Of a DNA stretch of 64,000 nt, positions 35,143 through 43,585 are shown piece by piece. Under the pieces are notes generated by a model. It ran no database searches, was not told the origin of the DNA, and was given only the letters and a program-made list of their open reading frames with translations. Source of the stretch: Desulfarculaceae bacterium (GTDB lineage Bacteria; Desulfobacterota; Desulfarculia; Desulfarculales; Desulfarculaceae); NCBI GenBank assembly GCA_020444545.1, contig JAHLKT010000004.1, forward strand, positions 372,001-436,000, read 5' to 3'. A program made the position numbers and the translations under genes. The first letter of the stretch is position 1. The number at the start of each line of letters is the position of its first letter.

Positions 35143-36497
35143 GGCCGGTAGAGCCGTTGCCCGCGGGCGCTGGTCAGGTTGTACAGGCAAAAGGGCACCC
35201 GGCGTCCGTCCGGGGCAATCTGGTGAATGCAGCAATCACGCACCCGCTCCAGGTCCAGGTTCCAGACGTCCTGAAAGGCCATGGCCGATACGGACAAGGT
35301 GCGCTGCCGGGCCAGGGAGATGAAATCGTCCAGGGCAATGGGGCCGTCGCAAGCTGCGGGCTCCGACGCGGCCTGGGGCGACAGAGGGCCGGCGGGCGCG
35401 GCCCAGTTGCGCGAGACCCGGGCGATGGTGCGCAGCGCCCCCTGCTCCGCCGGCTCGGGGCGGGGGCAACAGGCCGGGTCATGCCCTTGGCTGAGCGCCT
35501 GCACCCGGCCGTCGGGGTGCAACAGGAAGTTGCCCTGAAAAGAGCACAGAGAGTTTTCGCAGCCCGGCGGCCGGAAGCTCTCCACCGGAAAGCATCCTTC
35601 GCTCTGCTGGTCAATGGCCCGCATCAGCTCGGGCAGGGTGAGGCGCTCGCCGCCCTGCAGGCCGCCGGGGTAGCGCCCGAAGCGGCTCATAGGCTGGAAG
35701 TGCACCGCCCGCACCACTGGCGTGCGCTCCTGGGCCAGGGTCAGGATGGGCCCCACCTGGTCCAAGTTGATGCCCGGCACGATGGTGGGCACCAAGACCA
35801 CGCCCAGACCCAGCTGAGCGCAGGCATCCAGGGCGGCCAGCTTTTCAGCTAGCAAGGGCCGCCCGCGCAGCTTCTGGTAGGCCGCGTCGTCCACGGCGTC
35901 GAACTGCAAAAACACCGAGGCCAGCCCGGCGTCGGCCAAGGCCTGGCCATAGGCGCGGTCCCGGGCCAGGCGCAGGCCGTGGGTGTTCAATTGGATGAAG
36001 CCGAAGCCCAGCTCACGGCCCAGGGCCACGATGGCGGGCAGGTCGTCGCGGGTGGTGGGCTCGCCGCCCGAAAGCTGGATGTTGCAACCGCCGCCGCTCT
36101 TCAGCAAGGCCCGGTACCAACTCTCGATCAGCTCCAGGCTGGGCTCGGGGCCCTTGGCCGGGGCGTCGGCGTAGCACACCGGGCAGCCCAGGTCGCAGCC
36201 CGTGGCCACGTCCATGACCGCGGTGCAGGTTCGCTGGCGATGCTCGGGGCACAGGCCGCAGTCAAAGGGGCAGCCCGCGTCCACTCGGGTCTCGCTGTAG
36301 GCCAGAGGGGCCGGGGTCTTGGGGCGTTGCCAGGTGGCGAACTCCGGCGGGCCGCGCCAGATCAGGGTGCGAAACTCGCCGTGCTCGGGGCATTGCTTGA
36401 CCTGGTAGACATCCTGCCCCGCGAACTCGCGGCGGGCCGGGATGCGGGCCAGGCACTCCGGGCACAGGCTTTGGCCCTCGGCGGGGTCAGTATTCAT
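35139..36497 (-). CDS. trsS: Radical SAM protein of the TrsS (DVU_1554) type
   Basis: 452 residues from ATG 36497, which overlaps the preceding gene by 11 nt. The N-terminus has a zinc-ribbon-like CPECLARIPARRE..KQCPEHG and a cysteine-rich CPFDCGLCPEHRQRTC, followed by the radical SAM motif CDLGCPVCYA (C-x3-C-x2-C) and IQLSGGEPTTRDDLP. This arrangement resembles the tetraether-synthase/MJ0619 type of radical SAM enzymes that act on lipids or cofactors. Some members of the TrsS family are selenoproteins; here the frame is fully open with cysteines in the motifs. Function unknown; acts presumably with the methyltransferase and ligase next to it. The name rests on my recognition of the Desulfovibrio neighbourhood. 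Confidence 0.8.
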   Translation of the reverse strand: MNTDPAEGQSLCPECLARIPARREFAGQDVYQVKQCPEHGEFRTLIWRGPPEFATWQRPKTPAPLAYSETRVDAGCPFDCGLCPEHRQRTCTAVMDVATGCDLGCPVCYADAPAKGPEPSLELIESWYRALLKSGGGCNIQLSGGEPTTRDDLPAIVALGRELGFGFIQLNTHGLRLARDRAYGQALADAGLASVFLQFDAVDDAAYQKLRGRPLLAEKLAALDACAQLGLGVVLVPTIVPGINLDQVGPILTLAQERTPVVRAVHFQPMSRFGRYPGGLQGGERLTLPELMRAIDQQSEGCFPVESFRPPGCENSLCSFQGNFLLHPDGRVQALSQGHDPACCPRPEPAEQGALRTIARVSRNWAAPAGPLSPQAASEPAACDGPIALDDFISLARQRTLSVSAMAFQDVWNLDLERVRDCCIHQIAPDGRRVPFCLYNLTSARGQRLYRP

Positions 36498-36948
36498 CCA
36501 CATGCCCCGGGTCGGCTGGGTCGAAGCCATGGGCCACGAGCAGCTCCATCACCTTGGCAAAGGCCTCGGCCACCATTTCGCCGCATTTCTGCTGGGGCTG
36601 GCGAGGGGCGTCAGCCCCCAGGATGGCCTCGCAGGTGGTGCCGCCGTTTTCGCCTTGGGCACGCGCGGCGAACCACTCGCCCAGCTCTTGCAGCATGGGC
36701 ATGAAGGCGGGCGACTCCTCCTCGCCTTGGCCCCCCTTGCCCGCATACAAGGCCAGCACGCAGGCCCCGCCGCTGAGCACCCCGCAGGTGCCCGCGCCCA
36801 TGCCGCAGCCAAAGGCCAGCCCGGCCAGGGCGCGAATCATATCCGGGTTCTCGCGCCCCTGGGTCTCCAGGGCCAGAGCCATCATGATCTGGCTGCAATA
36901 GAGGCCTTGCGCGGCCAGGCGCATCACCCTGAGCATGGTGTCGTCCAT
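36487..36948 (-). CDS. C-GCAxxG-C-C family protein (DVU_1555 type)
   Basis: 153 residues from ATG 36948, 2 nt after the methyltransferase stop. The family pattern is present: an N-terminal CSQ, then FGCGMGAGTCGVLSGGACVLALYAG, and later single cysteines (TTCEAILG, QKCGEM). Such proteins occur beside redox enzymes and are presumed redox-active or metal-binding, but no activity is known. Part of a run of six overlapping or nearly overlapping genes. Confidence 0.83.
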   Translation of the reverse strand: MDDTMLRVMRLAAQGLYCSQIMMALALETQGRENPDMIRALAGLAFGCGMGAGTCGVLSGGACVLALYAGKGGQGEEESPAFMPMLQELGEWFAARAQGENGGTTCEAILGADAPRQPQQKCGEMVAEAFAKVMELLVAHGFDPADPGHVDEY

Positions 36949-36950
36949 GT

Positions 36951-37655
36951 CTAATCCTTTCGCCGGGCAATGAGCAGGAAGTAGCCGGGCCGTAGGGCTC
37001 TGGCGCGGGCGGCCAAGTCGCAGCCCGCCTCGCATTCGCCCCAAAGGGCGGCGGCCGAGCCGTGGGCCCAGGCCAGCTGGGCGGCCAGGCGGGTCAGCAA
37101 GGGGGAATGGTCCTCCCAGATGACCGGCTCCAGGCCTGCCTCCTGGAGCAGACTCTCCAGATGCCCTGGTGTCATGGCCCCTCCCAGGCAGCCGGGCAGG
37201 GGCGCGGCGGTGGCGTCTTGGGGCTCCCCGCGCAAATAGAGGTCGCTCAGGGCCAGGCGGCCGTTGGGGCGCAACACGCGGCGGCACTCGGCCAGCGCCG
37301 CGCCGGGATCGGGGCACAGGGAGAGCACGCATTCGCAGAGCAGGCCGTCCAGGCTGGCCGGCGCGACGGGCAGGGCCTGGGCATGGCCCCGCAGCAGGGT
37401 CAGCCCGGCGTGGACCTCGCGCGCCTCGCCCAGCAGAGAGCCCGACAAATCCACGCCCAAAACGCGCAGCCCGCGCGAGGCCAGGAAAGCCGCGCTGGCG
37501 CCCAGGCCGCAGCCCAGGTCCAACACCCGGCTGCCGGGTGGCCAAGCGGCCAACTCCAGGGCCCGCTCGGTCAGTTCCAAGCCGCCGGGGCGCAGGCACG
37601 GCCCGGTGACCGCGCGCAAATCAGGGGATTCAAAAGGAGCGAGCGCCTGGCTCAC
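36951..37655 (-). CDS. Class I SAM-dependent methyltransferase, TrsM (DVU_1556) type
   Basis: 234 residues from a GTG at 37655 that overlaps the stop of the preceding gene (GTGA junction). An in-frame extension to 37829 is out of register with family homology and overlaps the upstream gene. SAM-binding motif I is VLDLGCGLGASAAFLASRG with the acidic end of strand 2 in GVDLS; the post-motifs FDGLLCECVLSLCPD and LRPNGRLALSDLYL follow, as in ubiquinone/menaquinone-type methyltransferases. Likely methylates a small molecule in the trs-like pathway; substrate unknown. Confidence 0.82.
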   Translation of the reverse strand: MSQALAPFESPDLRAVTGPCLRPGGLELTERALELAAWPPGSRVLDLGCGLGASAAFLASRGLRVLGVDLSGSLLGEAREVHAGLTLLRGHAQALPVAPASLDGLLCECVLSLCPDPGAALAECRRVLRPNGRLALSDLYLRGEPQDATAAPLPGCLGGAMTPGHLESLLQEAGLEPVIWEDHSPLLTRLAAQLAWAHGSAAALWGECEAGCDLAARARALRPGYFLLIARRKD

Positions 37656-37870
37656 TTGTCCTCCAGGATCTGCTCCACCTCGGCCATCTTGCCCAGGGCC
37701 AACTCCTCGCTGATCAGGACCAGGCCGCAGCGCGGGCAGCGAGGCAGCTCGGCGGTGAACTCGTTGCCCAGATACTCCACCACCACCGGGGCGGGTTCCA
37801 GCTTGCCGCCGCATTTGCAGCAGGTCCACTCCAGGTCGCCGGGGCGGATGTTGTCGGTGTTCATGCTCAC
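37652..37870 (-). CDS. Small CxxC redox/zinc-ribbon protein (DVU_1557 type)
   Basis: 72 residues from GTG 37870 overlapping the preceding stop (GTGA); an internal ATG at 37864 would remove two residues. It contains CCKCGGKL and CPRCGLVL, two knuckles of a rubredoxin-like or zinc-ribbon fold, and an acidic helical C-terminus. A small metal-binding or electron-transfer protein; the operon context suggests it serves the large oxidoreductase or the radical SAM enzyme. Confidence 0.78.
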   Translation of the reverse strand: MSMNTDNIRPGDLEWTCCKCGGKLEPAPVVVEYLGNEFTAELPRCPRCGLVLISEELALGKMAEVEQILEDK

Positions 37871-40179
37871 GGCCTTGCCCTCCCCTTCACCTGCATGCGG
37901 TGGGCATAGGCGTTGTGCACCCTATAGCCCTCGCCTTCTGGGGTGTACTCCACCCAGAAGACCGCCTTGTAGGGCTGATAGGAGGCGAGGAAATGACCGC
38001 TCTCGGGATGGCAAAGCTTGTCGCCCTGGGCCTCGGCCTCGAAAATGACTTTCTGAATATCTTCAATGAGGATGCGCCGCTCTTCCAAAAGAGGGGCCAC
38101 CTCGGGCGGAATGATCAGCTTCACTTGGCGATGAGCCTCCATGGCGGGCGCTTCCTCTCCCCACAAATCTCGCAACAACCCGGCCTTTAGCCGGGCCCGG
38201 TTCTCCCGCCGCTGGGACCAGCCCGGATTGGGGCGGGCGGCCGGGTCGTCCTCGCCCTGGGGCGGGAAGAACAAATCCAAGGCATGCAGAGCCCGCTTGC
38301 CCACCGAGGCCAGGCGGTCGCGGCACACCGCGCAATAGGCCAGGTAGTCGCGCTCGCTCTGGCCGGCGCGCCGGGTGATCACCTCGCGGGCCAGGGGCGG
38401 GTTGGCGGTGCTCATCAGCCCGCCGTAGCCGCAACATTCGGTGAGCTCGCGGCCCAGCTTCAGCTCCTCCAGCTCCACCCCGGCTTTGCCCACCACCCCC
38501 CGCACCGCCTGCTGGGCGGCCTTGTCGTGGCGGGTGGTGCAGGGGTCGTGCATGGCCAAGGCCCCGGCGGGCGGGGCTTGCATTGGGGCCCCGGTCTCGG
38601 CCAGCACCTCCCACAAAAAGCGCTGCTCCACTTCGGGCAGATGGCGGCGAAACACATCCACGCAGGAGGGGCAGGCCATGATCAGCGGCGGCGAGCCCAG
38701 GGCCTGCCAATCCTCTTTCCAGGCGGCCAGAGCCTCGGCCAGCATGGCTTCCTGCCCGCCCCAATAGGCCGGGGCCCCGCAGCAGGCCAACATGAGCCCC
38801 ACCCCGCCCGGCAGCGAGGCGCAGAGGTGTTCGTACACCGCGCGCACCTGGCCCGGGGCCGAGGCCGGTAGCTGGCAGCCGGGGTAGAACAGATAGGCGC
38901 TGGCCGCGTGGCCGGGCTGGTGCTTGGCCAGGCGGAACTCTTGGCCCAAGCTGAAGCGCATGTCCAAGAGGGCGAACTCGTGGGCCGAAGGCGGCATCTT
39001 GCCCTTGGCCACCATGCCCTGGCGGGTGGCCAGGCAGAGATCCTGCATGGCGAAGTCCTCGGGGCACACCGCCTCGCACAGGCCGCACAGGGAGCATGAG
39101 TTGATCAGCTTGTTGGCCTGGCGCGCGCCCATGACAATGGACTGGTTGTTGTATATTTCGCGGGCGTACTTCTTGGGGTAGGCCCCGAAATTTTCCAGAT
39201 AAGGGCAGACCTTGACGCATTCCAGGCAGTGGCATTGCAGGCAGCGCGCCGCCTCGGTGGCCGCCGCCTCGTCGCCGTAGCCCTCCGGCCCGGCGGGCAC
39301 CATGGGCAGGGACTCCACCCCCTCCAGGCTGGTGAACAGGCGGGTTTCCTGGGGGCCGTCGTTCTCGCGACTCATGCCCGGAGCAACTCCCTGCATCAGG
39401 CGGTCCAGGGAGGCAGCCCCCCAGCGGCCCTGGGCCGCGGCCCACACCGGCGAGAAACCCTCGGGCCAGGCCAGGCCGCCCGCGAACACGCCCTCGCGCG
39501 CGGTGGCCTGCACTGGCCGGGCGGTCACGGGCCGGCCGTCCTCGCCGCGCTCCAGGGGCCAGGCCTCGGGGTCCAGGACATCCACGGAGAGGAACACCCC
39601 GTCGTGGTTATCCAGTAAATCATCCAGGATGCCGGGGTCGTCCACTGGAGCCTCGGCCTTCACCTTGAGGCCCAGCTTGTTCAGCAGCTCCAGTTCCTCG
39701 TCCCAGGCCTGGTCCGGCACTTGTCCGGCGTAGTGCTCCCTGAGGCCCTGGGCCAGGGCGGCCCCGGGTTCGTACAGCGTGACCTGGTAGCCCTTGCGGA
39801 GCAGATCGCCGGCGGCGGTGAGGCCCGCCAGGCCGCTGCCCACCACGGCCAGGCTCTTGGGCTTATTGGGCACCGGGGCGGGCTTGCGGCGGGGGCGGGG
39901 GTGGGAGACGCAGGCCCGCTCCAATAGATGAATGGCAATGGGGTCGCCAACCTCGCCGCGCTTGCACTGGTCGCGGCAGGGGGCGTCGCAGATGCGGCCC
40001 AGCACGGCGGTCAGCGGCATGGTGCGCAGCAGCACCTGCCAGGCCCCGGCCCAGTCCTGGGCCGCCGCCTTGGCGCAGAGGGCGCGGCCGTCCACGTGCA
40101 GGGGGCAGGCGGCAATGCACCAGGGCTGTTTTTCCTCGATGCAGCGCGCCTCCCATTGGCGCAGATCCAATTGCTCCAT
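37867..40179 (-). CDS. FAD/NAD(P)-binding and dicluster [4Fe-4S] oxidoreductase (DVU_1558 type)
   Basis: 770 residues, multi-domain. Residues 1-100 form a GltD-like N-terminal [4Fe-4S] domain (CIAACPLHVDGRALC; ICDAPCRDQCKRGE). A dinucleotide-binding Rossmann motif VVGSGLAGLTAAGDLL follows at about 110, then two [4Fe-4S] motifs (CLQCHCLECVKVCP, CSLCGLCEAVCP) and a single-pair CCG-like domain (FYPGCQL..LACCGAPAY..CPSC and HDPCTTRHD..ECCGYGG..CAVC). The C-terminal about 90 residues are separate. Thus flavin, Fe-S and HdrD-like parts are fused. First gene of the trs-like operon, with its own start region after the mop terminator. Likely an electron-bifurcating or disulfide-linked oxidoreductase; reaction unknown. 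Confidence 0.85.
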   Translation of the reverse strand: MEQLDLRQWEARCIEEKQPWCIAACPLHVDGRALCAKAAAQDWAGAWQVLLRTMPLTAVLGRICDAPCRDQCKRGEVGDPIAIHLLERACVSHPRPRRKPAPVPNKPKSLAVVGSGLAGLTAAGDLLRKGYQVTLYEPGAALAQGLREHYAGQVPDQAWDEELELLNKLGLKVKAEAPVDDPGILDDLLDNHDGVFLSVDVLDPEAWPLERGEDGRPVTARPVQATAREGVFAGGLAWPEGFSPVWAAAQGRWGAASLDRLMQGVAPGMSRENDGPQETRLFTSLEGVESLPMVPAGPEGYGDEAAATEAARCLQCHCLECVKVCPYLENFGAYPKKYAREIYNNQSIVMGARQANKLINSCSLCGLCEAVCPEDFAMQDLCLATRQGMVAKGKMPPSAHEFALLDMRFSLGQEFRLAKHQPGHAASAYLFYPGCQLPASAPGQVRAVYEHLCASLPGGVGLMLACCGAPAYWGGQEAMLAEALAAWKEDWQALGSPPLIMACPSCVDVFRRHLPEVEQRFLWEVLAETGAPMQAPPAGALAMHDPCTTRHDKAAQQAVRGVVGKAGVELEELKLGRELTECCGYGGLMSTANPPLAREVITRRAGQSERDYLAYCAVCRDRLASVGKRALHALDLFFPPQGEDDPAARPNPGWSQRRENRARLKAGLLRDLWGEEAPAMEAHRQVKLIIPPEVAPLLEERRILIEDIQKVIFEAEAQGDKLCHPESGHFLASYQPYKAVFWVEYTPEGEGYRVHNAYAHRMQVKGRARP

Positions 40180-40255
40180 GGCCGCTCCCCTTGCCTGTAA
40201 ACCAGCCTCCGGCCCGCCCCGGTCCGCCTATTTCAATGATACAACAACGGGCCGC

Positions 40256-40293
40256 AAAAAAAGCGCGGCCGGGGCGGCTCGGCCCCGGCCGCG
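40256..40293 (-). terminator. Intrinsic terminator downstream of mop
   Basis: Perfect 12-bp stem (40264-40275 with 40282-40293, loop 6 nt) followed on the minus strand by CTTTTTTT. A strong terminator that separates the mop transcript from the trs-like operon. Confidence 0.88.
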
Positions 40294-40306
40294 AGGGTGG
40301 TTGACG

Positions 40307-43024
40307 CTAGGCCGGCATGGCGGCCAGCACCTTTTCGGGCCGCGCGGGCAGCTTGGTCACCCGTGCTCCGCAGGCGTTGTAGATGGCGTTGATGATCGCC
40401 GCGTGGGGGCAGGTCAGGGGCAGCTCGCCCACCCCGGCCGCGCCGAAGGGACCGGCGGGACGCGGGGTCTCCACGTAGATGATCTCCATATCGTCCGGGA
40501 TCATCTTGGCGTAGGGGAAGCCCGCGCCCACCATGGTGGAGTGCTTCTGAATGTCCTCGAAGTCCTCGGTGAGGGCCAGGCCCACGCCCTGGGCCAAGCC
40601 GCCGTAGATCTGGCCGTCGGTGACCAGGCGGTTGTTCACCTTGCCGATGTCGGCCACCAGGGTCATCTTCTCCACCGTGGTCTTGCCGGTGGCCACTTCC
40701 ACCGCCACCTCGGCCAGGAACACGCCGTACATGTACACCGAGAAGGGATCGCCCTGGCCGTTCTCATCGCAGTTGGAGGCCGGGGCGGTCCACTTGCCGT
40801 CGTACTTCACCGGGATGCCGTCGCCCATCATCTCGTCGAAGCTGCGGTAGGTGCCGTCTTCCTTCTTCATGGCCTCCAACAGAAGCTCACAGCCCACCTT
40901 GATGGCCATGCCGGTCATCACCTGGGAGCGGCTGCCGCCGGAAGGCCCGCTGTTGGGGGCCAGGGCGGTGTCGTTCATCACCAGGTGAATCTGTTCCGGG
41001 GACAGGCCCAGGGGCCGCAGGGCCTCGTGGGCGGTGCCCAGGGCGCCCATGTCCGCGCCCTGGCCGTGGTCCTGCCAGCAGGAGTACACCGTAACGCTGC
41101 CGTCCTGGTTCAGCTCCACCTGCACCTCCGAGGCGTCGGGGCCGTCCAGGCCGCAGCCGTAGACCCCCACGGACACGCCCACCCCGCGCTTTACCTCGGG
41201 GGTGGATTCCGCCTCGGCCTTGGCCTTGGCCGCCTCGTACTTGGGCCGGATGAGGTCGATCATCTCGGGCAGGGAGTAGACCTCGGGGTCCTGGCCGGTG
41301 GGGGTGGTGGAGCCGGGGCGGTAGACGTTCTTGTAGCGCAGTTCCAGGGGGTCCATGCCCAGCTTCTCGGCCAGCTCGTCCATGAGCACCTCGGAGGCGA
41401 ACTCGCTCTGGGGCGAGCCGTAGCCCCGGAAGGCCGAGCCCCAGGCGTGGTTGGTGCACACGGTGCGGCCCTCGCCCCGGATGGCCGGGATGTCGTAGCC
41501 CGCTCCCATGAACTGGGCCCCGCGCAGGGTGAGGAGGTCACCGAACTCGGAGTAGGGGCCGTGGTCCACGGACCAGTCGGTCTCCAGGCCCAAAAGCTTG
41601 CCGTCGTTGTCGGCGGCCAGGCGCAGGTTCATGAAGAAGGGCGAGCGCTTGCCGGTGTAGGTCATCTGTTGGTAGTAGTCGTAGCGCAGGAACACCGGCT
41701 GGCCGGTGGCCAGACAGGCCGCGCCCACCAGGGCCTCCATGGTGGGGCTGAACTTGTAGCCAAAGGTGCCGCCGGCCGGGTTTTGCACCATCACCAGGTT
41801 GGCCAGGTCCACCCCCATGCCTTCGGCGATCATGGCCGCGTGCAGATGCAGGCCGATGGACTTGGAGTGAATGTAGAGCTTGCCCTCTTTGTTGAGGAAG
41901 GCGAAGCCCACGTCCGGCTCGATGGGCATGTGGGGCTGGCGGCCCACGTAGAAGTCGTCTTCCACCACCGCGGCCGCGCCGTCGAAGATGGGCCCGGTGT
42001 CCTCGCCCTTGGCGATCTTCTGGATGTAGTAGATGTTGGGGGTGCCGGGGTGGATCTCCATGGCGTCCTCGGCCATGGCCTCGGGCGCGCTCATGTAGGC
42101 GGGCAGCTTCTCCAGCTCCACCTTCACCTTTTCCGCCGCCGCCTCGGCCTGGGCCGGGGAATGGGCGCAGACGATGGCGATGGCGTCGCCGTATTGATAG
42201 ACCTTCTCGTCGCAGAGAATGGGCCGGTCCCAGCCGTCGCCCAGGTTGGTGGGGAAGGTGATCAGGCCGGTGATGCGGTTCTTGCCCTTGATGTCCTTGG
42301 CGGTGATGACCTTTTCCACCCCGGGCATGGTCTCGGCCTCGCTGGTGTCCACCGAAAGGATGTTGGCGTGGGACACATCTGCCTGCACCAGGGCCAGGTG
42401 CAGGGTGTTGGCCGGCATCTTCAGGCCCAGGTCCGCGCCGTAGTCCAGGGTGCCGGTCACCTTGGCCAGGGCCGAGGGGCGGGGGTATTTCCCGCCCCAG
42501 ATGCGGCCGTCCTCGGGCAGCTTGTAGGACAGCTCCTTGAGGGTCATCTTGCCGTTCAAGACTTTGGCCGCGTCCATCACCGAATCCACCAGCTGCTTGT
42601 AGCCGGTGCAGCGGCAGGCGTTGCGGTGCACCTGGAACCAGGAGCGGATGTCCTCGCGGCTCGGGTCTGGGTTGCTTTCCAGCAGGGCCTTGGCCGAAAC
42701 GATGAAGCCCGGGGTGCAGAAGCCGCACTGGGCGCCGCCGTGCACCATCCAGGCCACTTGTAGGGCATGGGGATGGCTGGGCGTACCCACGCCTTCGATG
42801 GTAAGGACGGAAGCGCCGTCGGGAACCTTGGACATTTTGGTGACGCAGGAGCGCACCAGCTTGCCGTCCAGGATCACGTTGCAGGCGCCGCACTGGCCTT
42901 CGCCGCAGCCGACCTTGGTGCCGGTGAGGCCCAGGCCTTCCCTGATCACGTTGGCCAAGGACTCGTCGGCGTAAGCCACCACGGTCTTGGGCTGGCCGTT
43001 GATCGTCAGAGTTCTTTTAAGCAT
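40307..43024 (-). CDS. mop: Molybdenum aldehyde oxidoreductase (Mop, xanthine oxidase family)
   Basis: 905 residues, matching the 907 of Desulfovibrio gigas Mop and similar to it along the whole length. Two N-terminal [2Fe-2S] domains: plant-type CGEGQCGACNVILDGKLVRSC and the helical CGFCTPG..CRCTGY. The molybdopterin-binding part follows, ending with GAAGVGELPLT that carries the catalytic glutamate; GTFGYKFSPT and AFRGYGSPQ are cofactor-contacting. It oxidises aldehydes to acids using molybdopterin cytosine dinucleotide, donating electrons to flavodoxin or ferredoxin. It has its own upstream region and terminator; the adjacent trs-like cluster is also next to mop in Desulfovibrio. MobA/XdhC-type maturation genes are not in the window. 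Confidence 0.96.
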   Translation of the reverse strand: MLKRTLTINGQPKTVVAYADESLANVIREGLGLTGTKVGCGEGQCGACNVILDGKLVRSCVTKMSKVPDGASVLTIEGVGTPSHPHALQVAWMVHGGAQCGFCTPGFIVSAKALLESNPDPSREDIRSWFQVHRNACRCTGYKQLVDSVMDAAKVLNGKMTLKELSYKLPEDGRIWGGKYPRPSALAKVTGTLDYGADLGLKMPANTLHLALVQADVSHANILSVDTSEAETMPGVEKVITAKDIKGKNRITGLITFPTNLGDGWDRPILCDEKVYQYGDAIAIVCAHSPAQAEAAAEKVKVELEKLPAYMSAPEAMAEDAMEIHPGTPNIYYIQKIAKGEDTGPIFDGAAAVVEDDFYVGRQPHMPIEPDVGFAFLNKEGKLYIHSKSIGLHLHAAMIAEGMGVDLANLVMVQNPAGGTFGYKFSPTMEALVGAACLATGQPVFLRYDYYQQMTYTGKRSPFFMNLRLAADNDGKLLGLETDWSVDHGPYSEFGDLLTLRGAQFMGAGYDIPAIRGEGRTVCTNHAWGSAFRGYGSPQSEFASEVLMDELAEKLGMDPLELRYKNVYRPGSTTPTGQDPEVYSLPEMIDLIRPKYEAAKAKAEAESTPEVKRGVGVSVGVYGCGLDGPDASEVQVELNQDGSVTVYSCWQDHGQGADMGALGTAHEALRPLGLSPEQIHLVMNDTALAPNSGPSGGSRSQVMTGMAIKVGCELLLEAMKKEDGTYRSFDEMMGDGIPVKYDGKWTAPASNCDENGQGDPFSVYMYGVFLAEVAVEVATGKTTVEKMTLVADIGKVNNRLVTDGQIYGGLAQGVGLALTEDFEDIQKHSTMVGAGFPYAKMIPDDMEIIYVETPRPAGPFGAAGVGELPLTCPHAAIINAIYNACGARVTKLPARPEKVLAAMPA

Positions 43025-43585
43025 TTTTCATCCCCTTTGGTCTAATGTGGGCTTTCCTTTTGGCCTTCTTGGGCAGCGCCCTGAAATAACTAGCAAAACA
43101 TGCACGCCAACGCATACGCGCCGGCAATTACTCGCCTACACCACGACCGGCGATAATGCGCATCACCATTCCGAAAGCCAATTTTCGTCGGGCAGGTGCG
43201 TTGCCGATGAAACCGCGAGTGCGATTCCGTTGAAGCCAAGGTTGTGGTGATGATGTTGCACATTTACCGGATGTGCGCCCCAGGGCCCAGCTGTGGCCGA
43301 GCCGCCTGAATTAACTTTTTCGTGCGGGTAGCTTCATGGTGACGCGCCGGGTTCGGCAAAGTCAAGCCGCGTTTTGGCGGCGCACTGGCGGCAGTGCGCC
43401 GGGGCGGCCGGCCCGATTATGCTCCGGCCGGCCGGCTGCTCTGGAAGCGCCCGGACAAGCCTTAATATTTGAGCATTTCCAATCAACGGGGCTGACGGGG
43501 AAATCGGTCACCAGCTAATTTCATACGATGCGCCCCGCTTGAGCTGGCCCAAAATCACGCCGCCAGCCACGCCTTCCGGCGAGGC
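43025..43585. other. Non-coding region between tex and mop
   Basis: About 560 bp with no convincing gene. Next to mop it contains the inverted repeat GCACAT-N7-ATGTGC (43258-43263, 43271-43276), about 235 bp upstream of the mop start, a possible regulator site. Further left of tex, two GC-rich hairpins follow each other: GGCGCACTG/CAGTGCGCC (43379-43387, 43392-43400) and CGGCCGG/CCGGCCG with a 12-nt loop (about 43405-43431). They lie 150-200 nt past the tex stop on the minus strand and may end that transcript, though no T-run follows. No clear molybdenum-cofactor riboswitch was recognised. Confidence 0.45.

Noticed and set aside
35139-36497. Possible selenocysteine (in-frame TGA) in the TrsS-like protein
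   Set aside because: The frame is open throughout, with cysteines in the CPFDCGLC and CDLGCPVC motifs; no TGA or SECIS-like need.
39932-42763. 943-residue plus-strand open frame opposite mop
   Set aside because: Antisense to a gene with near full-length similarity to a characterised enzyme. Composition (HHGV/GQ-rich) is that of an antisense shadow.
43080-43110. Sigma54-like promoter (TGGC ... TTTGCT) upstream of mop on the minus strand
   Set aside because: The GG to GC spacing is 2 bp too long for a -24/-12 promoter.
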